A DNA stretch of 64,000 nt from JBBECE01 sp040881985 (GCA_040881985.1 JBBECE010000014.1:65595-129594), one strand, 5' to 3'; counted from the stretch's first letter, positions 25,313-32,716 are shown. Made by a program: numbers and translations. The notes: generated from the sequence alone by a model not told the origin.

Positions 25313-25774
25313 TCAGTGAATGGTGATCGTGCCGAACATCCCGGATTCCGTGTGTCCTTCGATCAAACAATTCATCGGCAGGTTTTCGCCGGTCTGGACT
25401 GGAACGATGAACCATTCGACTTCGTAGCCGCCGCCAATTTCGATTTCGTTTATGTTTCCTCCCTTGATCTCGGCGATCAGCTCACCCGATTCGTCGGTGA
25501 TCTCCACCTTGCGGGTGAAGCTGTGTAACGCCAGCTCGGGCGCTGAGAATTCGTGGACTATCACATCCACGTTCCTCAGGACGATCTTGTAGGCCTTGCC
25601 GGTCTCAAGATCGATATGGTTTGGGCGGAAAAACATCGGCATGTCGGCATCGTCCGACGAGCCCATTTCGATAACGATCTCAATTGGGTCGGCGCGACTG
25701 AGATCGCCTTCCGCCAAGGCGGGGAAAGCGATCGCCAGCGCAGACATTGCAAGCATGAATGGAAGGGTTTTCAT
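25313..25774 (-). CDS. Exported cupredoxin-domain copper protein
   Basis: 153 residues. ATG 25774 follows AAGGAGA and gives a Sec signal peptide (MKTLPFMLAMSALAIAFPALA). The mature domain has type-1 copper ligands in the expected order: His in VIVHEFSA, then Cys, His and Met in NCLIEGHTESGMFG. Probably a small periplasmic electron carrier or copper-binding protein. The frame is open without a stop for a further 121 codons and continues into the duplicated uvrB 5' end, creating a chimeric frame of 248 codons from 26059. DNA is less GC-rich than uvrB. Its position between the two repeat copies suggests it moved in with, or triggered, the duplication. Confidence 0.82.
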   Translation of the reverse strand: MKTLPFMLAMSALAIAFPALAEGDLSRADPIEIVIEMGSSDDADMPMFFRPNHIDLETGKAYKIVLRNVDVIVHEFSAPELALHSFTRKVEITDESGELIAEIKGGNINEIEIGGGYEVEWFIVPVQTGENLPMNCLIEGHTESGMFGTITIH

Positions 25775-25924
25775 TTTGGAGTCTCCTTGCCGGAGCCTTG
25801 CCTTCAGAAGTAATTCCAAAGGAGGGCTGGAAAAGGGTCGGCGAGTTATTCTTGTAGCAGCATGCCGCGCGGCGACGTTGATTTGGGTCAATTGGCAACA
25901 TTCAATTGTCCGAAAAGTGCAAAT

Positions 25925-26290
25925 GCGCAGCCGGTGCTGGGGTGGGGGGCGCGAGGCCTCGATGTCCTCGGCCTTCTCGATCTCCACAATGAACTCGTCG
26001 ATCGAGAAGTCGGGCGGCGGTGGATTGCCGGACGCGGCGGATTTCTTCTTCGAGGACATGGAAAACCGGGGCTGAACCAGTCGAAGCGGCAGCCTAGCAT
26101 GCCGGGAACGGAGAGGGAACGGGGCCAGGCGGGACAAGTCTATTCGCCGATGCCGTAATAGCCGACCGCGTCGCCGATCTGCGTCTCCTCATAAAAGAAA
26201 TGCGAGAGCAGCACGCGTTCGAGGGCGCCGTAGACTTCGTTGACCGCGGCAAGACTGTCGGGGCCGGGTTGGCGCGCCAGCGCCTGCAGC
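25925..26290. repeat. Direct repeat, copy 2
   Basis: Second copy of the 366-base block at 24514-24879. It contains an uvrB 5' fragment (start codon 26059, codons 1-45) that passes in frame into the cupredoxin reading frame, the copied SOS box, and the 3' third of the intact hemerythrin gene. The left boundary is abrupt at about 25925. Confidence 0.95.
26106..26120. promoter_or_regulatory. Duplicated LexA (SOS) box
   Basis: Identical to the uvrB box (GAAC-N7-GAAC) and at the same distance from the copied uvrB start codon at 26059. It would place the chimeric uvrB-cupredoxin frame, and the cupredoxin gene behind it, under SOS control if the promoter came along. Confidence 0.6.
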
Positions 26291-26727
26291 GCGGCCACCA
26301 GACGCAGCAGTAATTCGTGGACGATTTCGTGTTCGGCGACGAGCCGCTCGACCACCAGGCGCAGAGCGACGATCTGCCGGCGAAGCTGCGGGAAAATCGC
26401 CTGATCCTCGATGGCGTGATGCATATTGATGATCTGGCAATGCCGGCCGCAGAGGTTGCCGAAGCGGCGGTAGTTCATCAGCATCGGCACGGCTTCGGCG
26501 CGCGCTCGCAGATCTTCGGCGCCGACCTCGCCGGCCGCGGCCCCGGCGATCAGCTCGCGCAGCACCTTCATATTGTCGCGGAAATGCTCGTGGATCTGCG
26601 CCAGCTGGCGGCCGGGCAGGCGCTGGGTCTCGGTGAGGCCGGCAAGCCGGCGCGCGCTCGGCCGGGTGGCGTCGTCGAGGAAGGCGATGCCGGAGAGCAC
26701 ATTGACCAAAAGGTCGTGTTCAATCAC
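26140..26727 (-). CDS. Hemerythrin HHE-domain protein
   Basis: 195 residues, four-helix di-iron fold that binds oxygen or senses iron/redox. Ligand motifs are present: H in IHEHFRDN, HHAIED, EHEIVHELL, and LLSHFFYEET. It begins with GTG at 26727 (MIEHDLLVNVLSG), overlapping the HNH gene stop by eight bases; AAAGG precedes the GTG. The first nine residues differ from the duplicate remnant, which has MLSGIAFLDD directly, so the present start codon came with the upstream HNH DNA. Ends 81 bases before the copied uvrB start. Confidence 0.87.
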   Translation of the reverse strand: MIEHDLLVNVLSGIAFLDDATRPSARRLAGLTETQRLPGRQLAQIHEHFRDNMKVLRELIAGAAAGEVGAEDLRARAEAVPMLMNYRRFGNLCGRHCQIINMHHAIEDQAIFPQLRRQIVALRLVVERLVAEHEIVHELLLRLVAALQALARQPGPDSLAAVNEVYGALERVLLSHFFYEETQIGDAVGYYGIGE

Positions 26728-27607
26728 CTTTATATCGGTGCTCTCGATGGTGTCGCAGGAATTCGGGATGCGGTGCGAAGTTGGCGTTTTTTGGCGGTAG
26801 AAGGTATTCGGACCTACTGAGTAACAGCCTAATCTCGTCGGGAATTAGCTTCTCAGCACGCAGGATTTTGAGATCGTCCGCCACGGAAACGAGGCCACGG
26901 TCAAACATCCAGTGAATCGTGCCCGACAGTGCTATCCCGTTGCGCACCCAATCAGGACCATTGTCCTCGACAGATTGTATGTGCGCTGCCTGGACTTCCG
27001 GGCGCCCGCCGCCATTGATGATGCGGAGCCCAGAAATTGCGCAGGTTTCATTGTAGGCTTCGCGAATTTGCCGCTTGAACGCGGCGTCGCGAAGTTTTCG
27101 AGTGACGGTAACGAGCGAGCGCCCAAACGTAGTTTGCGGCTGATCTGAGAAGCCTCCGGTCTCGGTGAACCGCGCGGCTTCGTCAAGCCAAGCATCATTC
27201 GTTGAAGTCATTCCGGCACTCACGATAGCATTGAACTCATCGCGAGAAATTGGTCGCACCGCCCGCTGGCGAAGACCCTGGTTCACAGAACCATCCGGCA
27301 TTCGCAGGGCATGTTCGAAAATGCCTCCGGCACCTTCATAGCGAACTACTGACAGGAAGGGGACGTAGCTCGCTGGATCGATGCGCGCGTAGAAAAGCTT
27401 GCTCGAGCTCGGATCAGGGTCGATGCGGGTGACCTGCGCAATAGCCACATACCCGTGGGCGCCATCCCGCTTAGGCTCAAAGTAGACGATGTGGTCGCCG
27501 ACGGTTTGTTCCGCGACGCGCAGATAGATGTGAGGAAAATGATAACGCTCGGTAGGATTGTCGTCGTACTTCGACGAGGGCTTGTGCAGAAAAACCGCGT
27601 TGGCCAA
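26720..27607 (-). CDS. HNH endonuclease
   Basis: 295 residues. The C-terminal half is an HNH_2-type nuclease: CAISGL, EVQAAHIQSVEDNGPDWVRN, GIALSGTIHWMFDRGLVSV (His, Asn and His of the motif). The N-terminal half (about 1-140: GDHIVYFEPKRDGAHGYVAIAQV) may be a ligand- or modified-base-binding domain. Such two-domain proteins are often modification-dependent restriction enzymes; that function is inferred. GC content is lower than in the neighbouring core genes. It overlaps the hemerythrin gene by eight bases and lies 4.7 kb from the type II restriction-modification cassette. Confidence 0.8.
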   Translation of the reverse strand: MANAVFLHKPSSKYDDNPTERYHFPHIYLRVAEQTVGDHIVYFEPKRDGAHGYVAIAQVTRIDPDPSSSKLFYARIDPASYVPFLSVVRYEGAGGIFEHALRMPDGSVNQGLRQRAVRPISRDEFNAIVSAGMTSTNDAWLDEAARFTETGGFSDQPQTTFGRSLVTVTRKLRDAAFKRQIREAYNETCAISGLRIINGGGRPEVQAAHIQSVEDNGPDWVRNGIALSGTIHWMFDRGLVSVADDLKILRAEKLIPDEIRLLLSRSEYLLPPKNANFAPHPEFLRHHREHRYKGD

Positions 27608-27885
27608 AAACGGAGGACTCCAGTCTTAACCTCAGTCTCCCGAGGCAGCAGGGTTCGGTCAAGTAGCCGTTACCACCCGAGATTCTTTGCGCAACGCTTT
27701 TACCCTCGAATGCAGCTCCCCTGCGTTCGTCGCTTAAACCGCGCCACCGGCGCGGCTTGCCGCTAAGCGTCTCCCGCCCCTCGGCATAGCCTCGGGGCGT
27801 TCGCTTGCCCTCAAGCGAAGCTCTCGGGCGTTCGGCGCCTTCCAAAGCTCCACTGGAGCTTTGGATCGCTAGCGCGACCGGTGCC
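27608..27885. repeat. Hairpin-rich intergenic stretch
   Basis: No gene seen in 278 bases. It holds several inverted repeats: GCGCCACCGGCGC near 27743, TTCGCTT-GCCCTC-AAGCGAA near 27800-27820, and the strongest, CCAAAGCTCCA-C-TGGAGCTTTGG at 27842-27864 (11 perfect pairs, one-base loop). The word GCGTTCG recurs three times (around 27723, 27799, 27827). It looks like a composite of short mobile palindromes downstream of clpS. Confidence 0.55.
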
Positions 27886-28191
27886 TCACTCCTCCGGCTC
27901 GGTCGTGAATGTCAGCGGAAAGCCCGCCTCGCGCCCGGCGTCGGTGGCTTCGGTCGCCTTTTGCTCGGCCACCTCCTGGGTATAGACCGCGACGACGCAG
28001 CTGCCCTTCTGGTGAGCGGTGATCATGATCTTGTAAGCCTCGTCCTCGGAAGTGCGGAACACCGCCTTCAGCACCCGCACGACGAAGTCGCGCGGGGTGA
28101 AATCGTCGTTGAGGAGGATCACCTTGTGCAGCCGCGGCCGCTCGGTCTTGAGGCGCAGCTTCGGGCGCGGCTTGGTGGAAATATCGCTCAT
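27886..28191 (-). CDS. clpS: ClpS adaptor protein
   Basis: Delivers N-degron substrates to ClpAP. 101 residues from ATG 28191 (MSDISTKPRPKLRLKTERP). Core: HKVILLNDDFTPRDFVVRVL (N-degron pocket), KIMITAHQKGSCVVAVY, and EVAEQKATEATDAGREAGFPLTFTTEPEE at the end. An open frame further upstream is not needed. clpA, its usual neighbour, is not in the window; the upstream neighbour is an exported SH3 protein gene. Confidence 0.95.
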   Translation of the reverse strand: MSDISTKPRPKLRLKTERPRLHKVILLNDDFTPRDFVVRVLKAVFRTSEDEAYKIMITAHQKGSCVVAVYTQEVAEQKATEATDAGREAGFPLTFTTEPEE

Positions 28192-28248
28192 GGCGCGAAC
28201 CTTGCCGGCCAGTCTAGTCCCTGGGACCGGTCGCTGCACCTGAAACGA

Positions 28249-28278
28249 ACCGGGCGCCCCTTTTTTGGGGCGCCCGGT
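28249..28278 (-). terminator. Strong hairpin between an SH3-crystallin gene and clpS
   Basis: ACCGGGCGCCCC-TTTTTT-GGGGCGCCCGGT: twelve perfect pairs around a six-base loop. On the minus strand it is followed by TTCGTTTC, a moderate U-tract, so it probably ends the transcript of 28304-29284 ahead of clpS. Confidence 0.6.
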
Positions 28279-28303
28279 CGATGTTCGAGGCTCGCGCCCC
28301 CTA

Positions 28304-29284
28304 TCAGGGGATGACGCGATGCGAAGGCCCGTTGGCGTTTTCGACCTGGACGGCGGTGCGGCGCGCACCCGAGGTGCAAACGTCGTCGCCCGGGAGGGCC
28401 TCGCGCCACACATAGCCCGGCAGGCAGGTGTGCGGGCCGTAGGGCCCGGGCGTCCACAGCGCCGGGGCGATGGCGTTCTCGTTGGCGGCGAGGTTGCGCT
28501 CGGCGCCGGTCACGCACACATGGTCGCCCGGCCTTGCGTCACGCCAGACGTAGCCTTGCTGGCAGGTGTCCGGCCCATAGGGCAGGGTGCCGCCCGGCAG
28601 GGGTCCGGCATAGACCGCGTAGGACGAGACCTCGTTGTTGAGGCCGCCCGGCAGCGAGTTAACGTCACCGGTATATTGCGCGCACACCCCGGTGAAGCCC
28701 GCATGCTGGCACACCAGCACCTTGGTGCCGCCGGTCAGGACTTCCAGCGAAGAGATGCGGTCGTTCCACGTCCCGCCCAGCGCCGAGCGGGTGGTGCCGA
28801 GCGACTCGCAGATGTCGTCTCCGCCATAGCCGTTGTTCGCATAGAAGCACGCGTCACCCGAGGGCGAAGGCGGGGGCGGGGGCGGGGGCGCGGGAGGCGC
28901 CGTGCCGCTGACGCCGCCGGAGCCGATGCAAATCTGGCCGCCGCCGGGGCCGGTGAAGCAGAAGTTGACTGGCGTGCCGCCGCCCGAGCCGCCGCCGCCG
29001 CCACCACCACCGCCACCGGGCAGGGCCGTCAGATAGGAACAGCTGACCCAGGCGGTCGGGAAGCCCGAGCGATTCTGCTGACACCAGGAACCGGTGGTCG
29101 AAATCACTTCGACGGTCGTGTCAGGGGGAAGAACATAAAGCACCCCGCAACTGGTCGATCCGCAGGAGCGGGCGTTGACATAGGCGGTCGATATGGCGTT
29201 GTCGGCCGCCAAGGCGGCTCCCGCCAACCCAAACAGGCTGCCGGCGGCAAGTAGCGCCGAGGCGACCCACAGACGAATGTTCAT
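28304..29284 (-). CDS. Exported SH3 + beta/gamma-crystallin-like protein with C-terminal CxxGYVWR repeats
   Basis: 326 residues. Signal peptide (LWVASALLAAGSLFGLAGAALA); bacterial SH3 domain (AYVNARSCGSTSCGVLYVLPP ... GSWCQQNRSG); Gly-rich linker; a short VNFCFTGPGGGQICIG block; Pro-rich linker; a beta/gamma-crystallin (peptidase inhibitor I36-like) domain (ACFYANNGYGGDDICES ... NDRISSLEV ... CQHAGFTGVCAQY); and two copies of a CxxGYVWRxAxPGDxVC module. All parts suit a secreted, disulfide-bonded protein; wall or matrix binding is inferred. N-terminus closely matches 31014-31655. Confidence 0.78.
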   Translation of the reverse strand: MNIRLWVASALLAAGSLFGLAGAALAADNAISTAYVNARSCGSTSCGVLYVLPPDTTVEVISTTGSWCQQNRSGFPTAWVSCSYLTALPGGGGGGGGGGSGGGTPVNFCFTGPGGGQICIGSGGVSGTAPPAPPPPPPPSPSGDACFYANNGYGGDDICESLGTTRSALGGTWNDRISSLEVLTGGTKVLVCQHAGFTGVCAQYTGDVNSLPGGLNNEVSSYAVYAGPLPGGTLPYGPDTCQQGYVWRDARPGDHVCVTGAERNLAANENAIAPALWTPGPYGPHTCLPGYVWREALPGDDVCTSGARRTAVQVENANGPSHRVIP

Positions 29285-29505
29285 GACAAAATCTCCCTCG
29301 ATTGCGGCTCAACTGACAACCGCTCGCGGCCGGCCCTTCAGAGCCCAGCGGCCATCGAACGCGATCCCAATTCCCCCCGTCTCGTACTGGCTGCCGTCCC
29401 TGTGTCGGGCCGCCAATCGACGCATACTAATACGCTTCGGGGCGCGCGGATATGGGGGCTGCGTGTTCGGGACGATCTATTCACCGGCAGGCGAGCGCCG
29501 GGGCG

Positions 29506-30162
29506 TCAGAAGTGCCAGGTCAGGCCGACCGAGGCGGTGACGGCGGTGAGGTAATATTCGACGTTTTCTTCCTGGGTTGCGCCAAGTTGCACTTCCTGCG
29601 TTCCGAAATTGTAGAAGCGCAGATCCTTGCGGATTGAGACCGTGTCGGAGAGCGCATATTCGGCCCCCGCGCCGACGACAAAGCCGAAATGGGTCACGTC
29701 CTGATATTCCGGCAGGGCGCATTCTCCATCACAGTAAGATGACCAGAACTCGCCGTTGGCGAAGGCGATGCCTGCGGTGCCGAAAAACAGCCAATTGCCG
29801 GCGGTGACGCCAATGCGTTTGCGAATCGAACCGAAGGAATCGACCGAACTGCCATACTCGTAGAAATCTGCCTCAGCCATGCCTTGGGTCTCGCCGGAAG
29901 CGCTGGCGACGTTGAAATCGGCCTCGACGCCGAAGACGATCGAATTGTGCTGGGCGTTGAAACCCGCAAAGACGCCGCCGAACGGTCCGACAATCGGCCA
30001 AATGCCGATCAGTTCCTCATATTCCTCGATCCAGCCGGTGCCGTTGAAGAGGCCGCCCTGCACCCCGGCGTAAAAGCCCGACCAGTCGAAAGCCTGGGCC
30101 CCGGCGGTGCCAAGCCCCAGCCAAGCCGCTGCCGCGGCGGCGAGTATGCCTGGTTTCAACAT
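29506..30162 (-). CDS. Outer-membrane beta-barrel protein, tandem copy 1
   Basis: 218 residues from ATG 30162. Signal peptide ending GTAGAQA, then FDWSGFYAGVQGGL, the start of Omp25/Omp31-like eight-stranded barrels of Hyphomicrobiales, with alternating strands and the terminal VGLTWHF (C-terminal Phe for BAM recognition). Nearly identical to the next gene except near the C-terminus (FGTQEVQLGATQEENVEY here). Function: structural/porin-like, specific role unknown. The open frame upstream of 30162 runs into copy 2 and is not used. Confidence 0.82.
   Translation of the reverse strand: MLKPGILAAAAAAWLGLGTAGAQAFDWSGFYAGVQGGLFNGTGWIEEYEELIGIWPIVGPFGGVFAGFNAQHNSIVFGVEADFNVASASGETQGMAEADFYEYGSSVDSFGSIRKRIGVTAGNWLFFGTAGIAFANGEFWSSYCDGECALPEYQDVTHFGFVVGAGAEYALSDTVSIRKDLRFYNFGTQEVQLGATQEENVEYYLTAVTASVGLTWHF
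29603..30119. repeat. 517-base block identical to 30288-30804
   Basis: Direct repeat at offset 685 linking the two beta-barrel genes. By eye I found no difference across these 517 bases. Outside the block the copies diverge at once: near the 3' ends of the genes and at the signal-peptide codons. Confidence 0.93.
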
Positions 30163-30190
30163 GGTGCGACGCCTCCCAATTCCGCTCGCC

Positions 30191-30841
30191 TCAGAAGTGC
30201 CAGGATATGCCGACCGAGGCGGTGACGGCGGTGAGGTAGTATTCGACTTCTTCTTCCGCGGTTTCACCCAACTGCACCGTCTGACTGCCGAAATTGTAGA
30301 AGCGCAGATCCTTGCGGATTGAGACCGTGTCGGAGAGCGCATATTCGGCCCCCGCGCCGACGACAAAGCCGAAATGGGTCACGTCCTGATATTCCGGCAG
30401 GGCGCATTCTCCATCACAGTAAGATGACCAGAACTCGCCGTTGGCGAAGGCGATGCCTGCGGTGCCGAAAAACAGCCAATTGCCGGCGGTGACGCCAATG
30501 CGTTTGCGAATCGAACCGAAGGAATCGACCGAACTGCCATACTCGTAGAAATCTGCCTCAGCCATGCCTTGGGTCTCGCCGGAAGCGCTGGCGACGTTGA
30601 AATCGGCCTCGACGCCGAAGACGATCGAATTGTGCTGGGCGTTGAAACCCGCAAAGACGCCGCCGAACGGTCCGACAATCGGCCAAATGCCGATCAGTTC
30701 CTCATATTCCTCGATCCAGCCGGTGCCGTTGAAGAGGCCGCCCTGCACCCCGGCGTAAAAGCCCGACCAGTCGAAAGCCTGGGCCCCGGCGGTGCCAAGC
30801 CCCAACCAAGCCGCTGCCGCGGCGATAGCAATTCGTTTCAT
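30191..30841 (-). CDS. Outer-membrane beta-barrel protein, tandem copy 2
   Basis: 216 residues from ATG 30841 (MKRIAIAAAAAWLGLG). Same signal and barrel as copy 1; the C-terminal strands differ (FGSQTVQLGETAEEEVEY ... VGISWHF). The middle is identical at DNA level to copy 1. A CtrA-type box lies about 80-95 bases before its start, so it, and possibly the downstream copy, may be cell-cycle regulated. Confidence 0.82.
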   Translation of the reverse strand: MKRIAIAAAAAWLGLGTAGAQAFDWSGFYAGVQGGLFNGTGWIEEYEELIGIWPIVGPFGGVFAGFNAQHNSIVFGVEADFNVASASGETQGMAEADFYEYGSSVDSFGSIRKRIGVTAGNWLFFGTAGIAFANGEFWSSYCDGECALPEYQDVTHFGFVVGAGAEYALSDTVSIRKDLRFYNFGSQTVQLGETAEEEVEYYLTAVTASVGISWHF

Positions 30842-30919
30842 GATGGCATCTTTCCCCCGGCGCCTTGAGACGCAGACTAGCCCCTCGGGCGGGAATAGAC
30901 TGTGGCCGGGGGGCAACGG

Positions 30920-30935
30920 TTAACCAAAAGTTAAC
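30920..30935. promoter_or_regulatory. Candidate CtrA box upstream of the beta-barrel pair
   Basis: TTAACCAAAAGTTAAC fits TTAA-N7-TTAAC exactly and lies 79-94 bases upstream of the start of copy 2. No other gene start is nearby on either strand. Confidence 0.55.
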
Positions 30936-30959
30936 GTTCGCGGGGAGGCCGGAGAGCAA

Positions 30960-30985
30960 GGCGCCCCGGGCTGGGCCGGGGCGCC
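30960..30985 (-). terminator. Hairpin after the short SH3-crystallin gene
   Basis: GGCGCCCCGG-GCTGGG-CCGGGGCGCC, ten perfect pairs, located 28 bases after the stop of the minus-strand gene 31014-31655. The minus-strand tail TTGCTCTC is only weakly U-rich, so termination may be partial. Confidence 0.5.
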
Positions 30986-31013
30986 ATAGGGTTTGGCCGT
31001 TGCGGTCAAGCCG

Positions 31014-31655
31014 TCAGTTGACCGAGACCGAGTCGGTATTGTCGCGCAGCGGATTATGGATGAGGGCGCGATCCGACACGTAGGTCTGGCAGTAGCCATT
31101 GTAGTTCGCCATGGTGCACATCAGCACCGAGGCGCCGCCATAGACCCGTACCGAGCGGATATTGTCCCGCCAGGGCTGGTTCCAGAAATTGTCGGAATAG
31201 CCCGCCGTCTTGCACATGCTGGCGCCGGTGAAGTTCGCTTCCTCATAGAAGCAGACCTGCTTGCCCGGCACGTTGATATTGGCGCTGACCCCGCCGGTGC
31301 CGAGGCAGATCTGATTGCCGCCCGGGCCGGTGAAGCAGAAGTTGACATTCGGCTGGGCCTGTCCGTTGCCGCCGCCCCCGCCGCCATTGGGAAGCGCGGT
31401 GAGGTAGGAACACGAGACCCAGGCGGTCGGATAGCCCGAGCGGTTTTGCTGGCACCAGGAGCCCGAGACGTTGATGACTTCGACGGTCGTGTCCGGGGGG
31501 AGCACATAGAGGACCCCGCAAGCGGTCGAGCCGCACGAGCGGGCGTTGACATAGGCGGTCGAAATCGCGTTGTCCGCCGCGGTGGCGCTCGCGGTCCAGA
31601 GGATCAGGGTGCCCATCGCAAGCAGTGCCGAGGCAACCCAGTGGCGAATGTTCAT
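31014..31655 (-). CDS. Exported SH3 + beta/gamma-crystallin-like protein, short form
   Basis: 213 residues from ATG 31655. Signal peptide (HWVASALLAMGTLILWTASATA), SH3 domain almost the same as in 28304-29284 (STAYVNARSCGSTACGVLYV), Gly-rich linker, VNFCFTGPGGNQICLG block, then a beta/gamma-crystallin-type domain (VCFYEEANFTGASMCK ... WRDNIRSVRVYGG ... CTMANYNGYCQTY). It lacks the CxxGYVWR repeats of its paralogue. The two paralogues flank the beta-barrel pair, as though one unit duplicated around the other. Confidence 0.78.
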   Translation of the reverse strand: MNIRHWVASALLAMGTLILWTASATAADNAISTAYVNARSCGSTACGVLYVLPPDTTVEVINVSGSWCQQNRSGYPTAWVSCSYLTALPNGGGGGGNGQAQPNVNFCFTGPGGNQICLGTGGVSANINVPGKQVCFYEEANFTGASMCKTAGYSDNFWNQPWRDNIRSVRVYGGASVLMCTMANYNGYCQTYVSDRALIHNPLRDNTDSVSVN

Positions 31656-31841
31656 GACTTTCTCTCCCTCATAAATTGGGTTTTCGCGCCGCCACCCGAG
31701 CATTGCCTGCCTGAATGGCCGCTGAACAACCCGGCTTTGGCCGGAATGTCGGCCGCATCACGCCGAGGCGTTGCATGGTGCGGTTAAGCCTTGCGCCTCG
31801 CGTCACTTTGAATTTTAGCCAAGAGCCGCCGATGCGCCAAC

Positions 31842-31869
31842 AAAAAAACCGCCGCCCGAAGGCGGCGGC
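31842..31869 (-). terminator. Intrinsic terminator of the third SH3-crystallin gene
   Basis: On the minus strand GCCGCCGCC-TTCG-GGCGGCGG then TTTTTTT: an eight-pair stem with a stable TTCG loop and seven T. It lies 23 bases after the stop of 31892-32716. Confidence 0.85.
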
Positions 31870-31891
31870 AAGGCAGGAGGCTGGTGAAAGC

Positions 31892-32716
31892 CTAGCGCCG
31901 GACGACGCGGTAGGACGAGATGTCGTTATCCATCGCCCGGCCGATCCAGGGGACATTGCCGGAATAGGTACGGCAGACGCCGGTGAAATAAGCCCCGGTG
32001 CAGGCCTGGACGGCAAAGCGCGGCGAGGTCCATATCGAGGAGATGCGGTCGTCCCAGCGGCCGCGGATCTCGGGGACCGAGATCATCGTCTGCCGGCAGA
32101 AGGCGTCGGCATTGTAGCTCGGATGATTGTAGAAGCAGGCGGCGGGATTGTTGCTCTCGATCCCGAAGGCGAATGGGAAATTGTCCGGGCCGCTGCCAAA
32201 CCGGAATTCCGCGCCTTGCCGATATGACGGGTAGCCGCCAAATCCGTTGTAGCCGTTCGGCTGATCGAAGGGGGCGAGCGCCGGCCAGCCGCCATCGCCG
32301 CCCCCGTAGCCCTGATCGAAGCCCTCATCATAGCCTGCATACTCCCCAGCGAAGTCGCCATAGGTGTCGTCAAAGCCGCCATAGGCGTCTTCGTCCCCGG
32401 CGTAGTAACCGCCATTGCCGCCGCCCGAATAAGCAGGCGAGGTGGGAGCGGGGGCGTTGACGGCCGGGGCCGGGCTGCCGGCGGGGACGAGATAGGCTTC
32501 CGAGACGAAGCCGCCGGTATTGAGCTTGCACCAGCCCGACCCGCAGGAGACCACGTCGATCGTCTCGCCGGCGCTCAGCGTGTAAAGGACCGAAGTCGAG
32601 CTCGAGGGCCCGACCCTGACATTGAGGGCGGTCGTCGGCATGGCGGCGAGCGCGAAGGCCTCACCTGCGCTAAGCAACAGGCCTGCTGCGGCGAAGGCGA
32701 ACATGCGGATGGACAT
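31892..32716 (-). CDS. Exported SH3 + beta/gamma-crystallin-like protein, third family member
   Basis: 274 residues. Signal peptide (MFAFAAAGLLLSAGEAFA), SH3 domain (TTALNVRVGPSSSTSVLYTLS ... CGSGWCKL), a long Gly/Tyr/Asp-rich low-complexity linker (GGGNGGYYAGDEDAYGGFDD and similar), then a crystallin-type domain (ACFYNHPSYNADAFCRQ ... WDDRISSIW ... CTGAYFTGVCRTYSG). Same domain order as the genes at 28304 and 31014, but a different SH3 sequence and linker. Ends at a strong intrinsic terminator. Probably exported; function unknown. Confidence 0.78.
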   Translation of the reverse strand: MSIRMFAFAAAGLLLSAGEAFALAAMPTTALNVRVGPSSSTSVLYTLSAGETIDVVSCGSGWCKLNTGGFVSEAYLVPAGSPAPAVNAPAPTSPAYSGGGNGGYYAGDEDAYGGFDDTYGDFAGEYAGYDEGFDQGYGGGDGGWPALAPFDQPNGYNGFGGYPSYRQGAEFRFGSGPDNFPFAFGIESNNPAACFYNHPSYNADAFCRQTMISVPEIRGRWDDRISSIWTSPRFAVQACTGAYFTGVCRTYSGNVPWIGRAMDNDISSYRVVRR

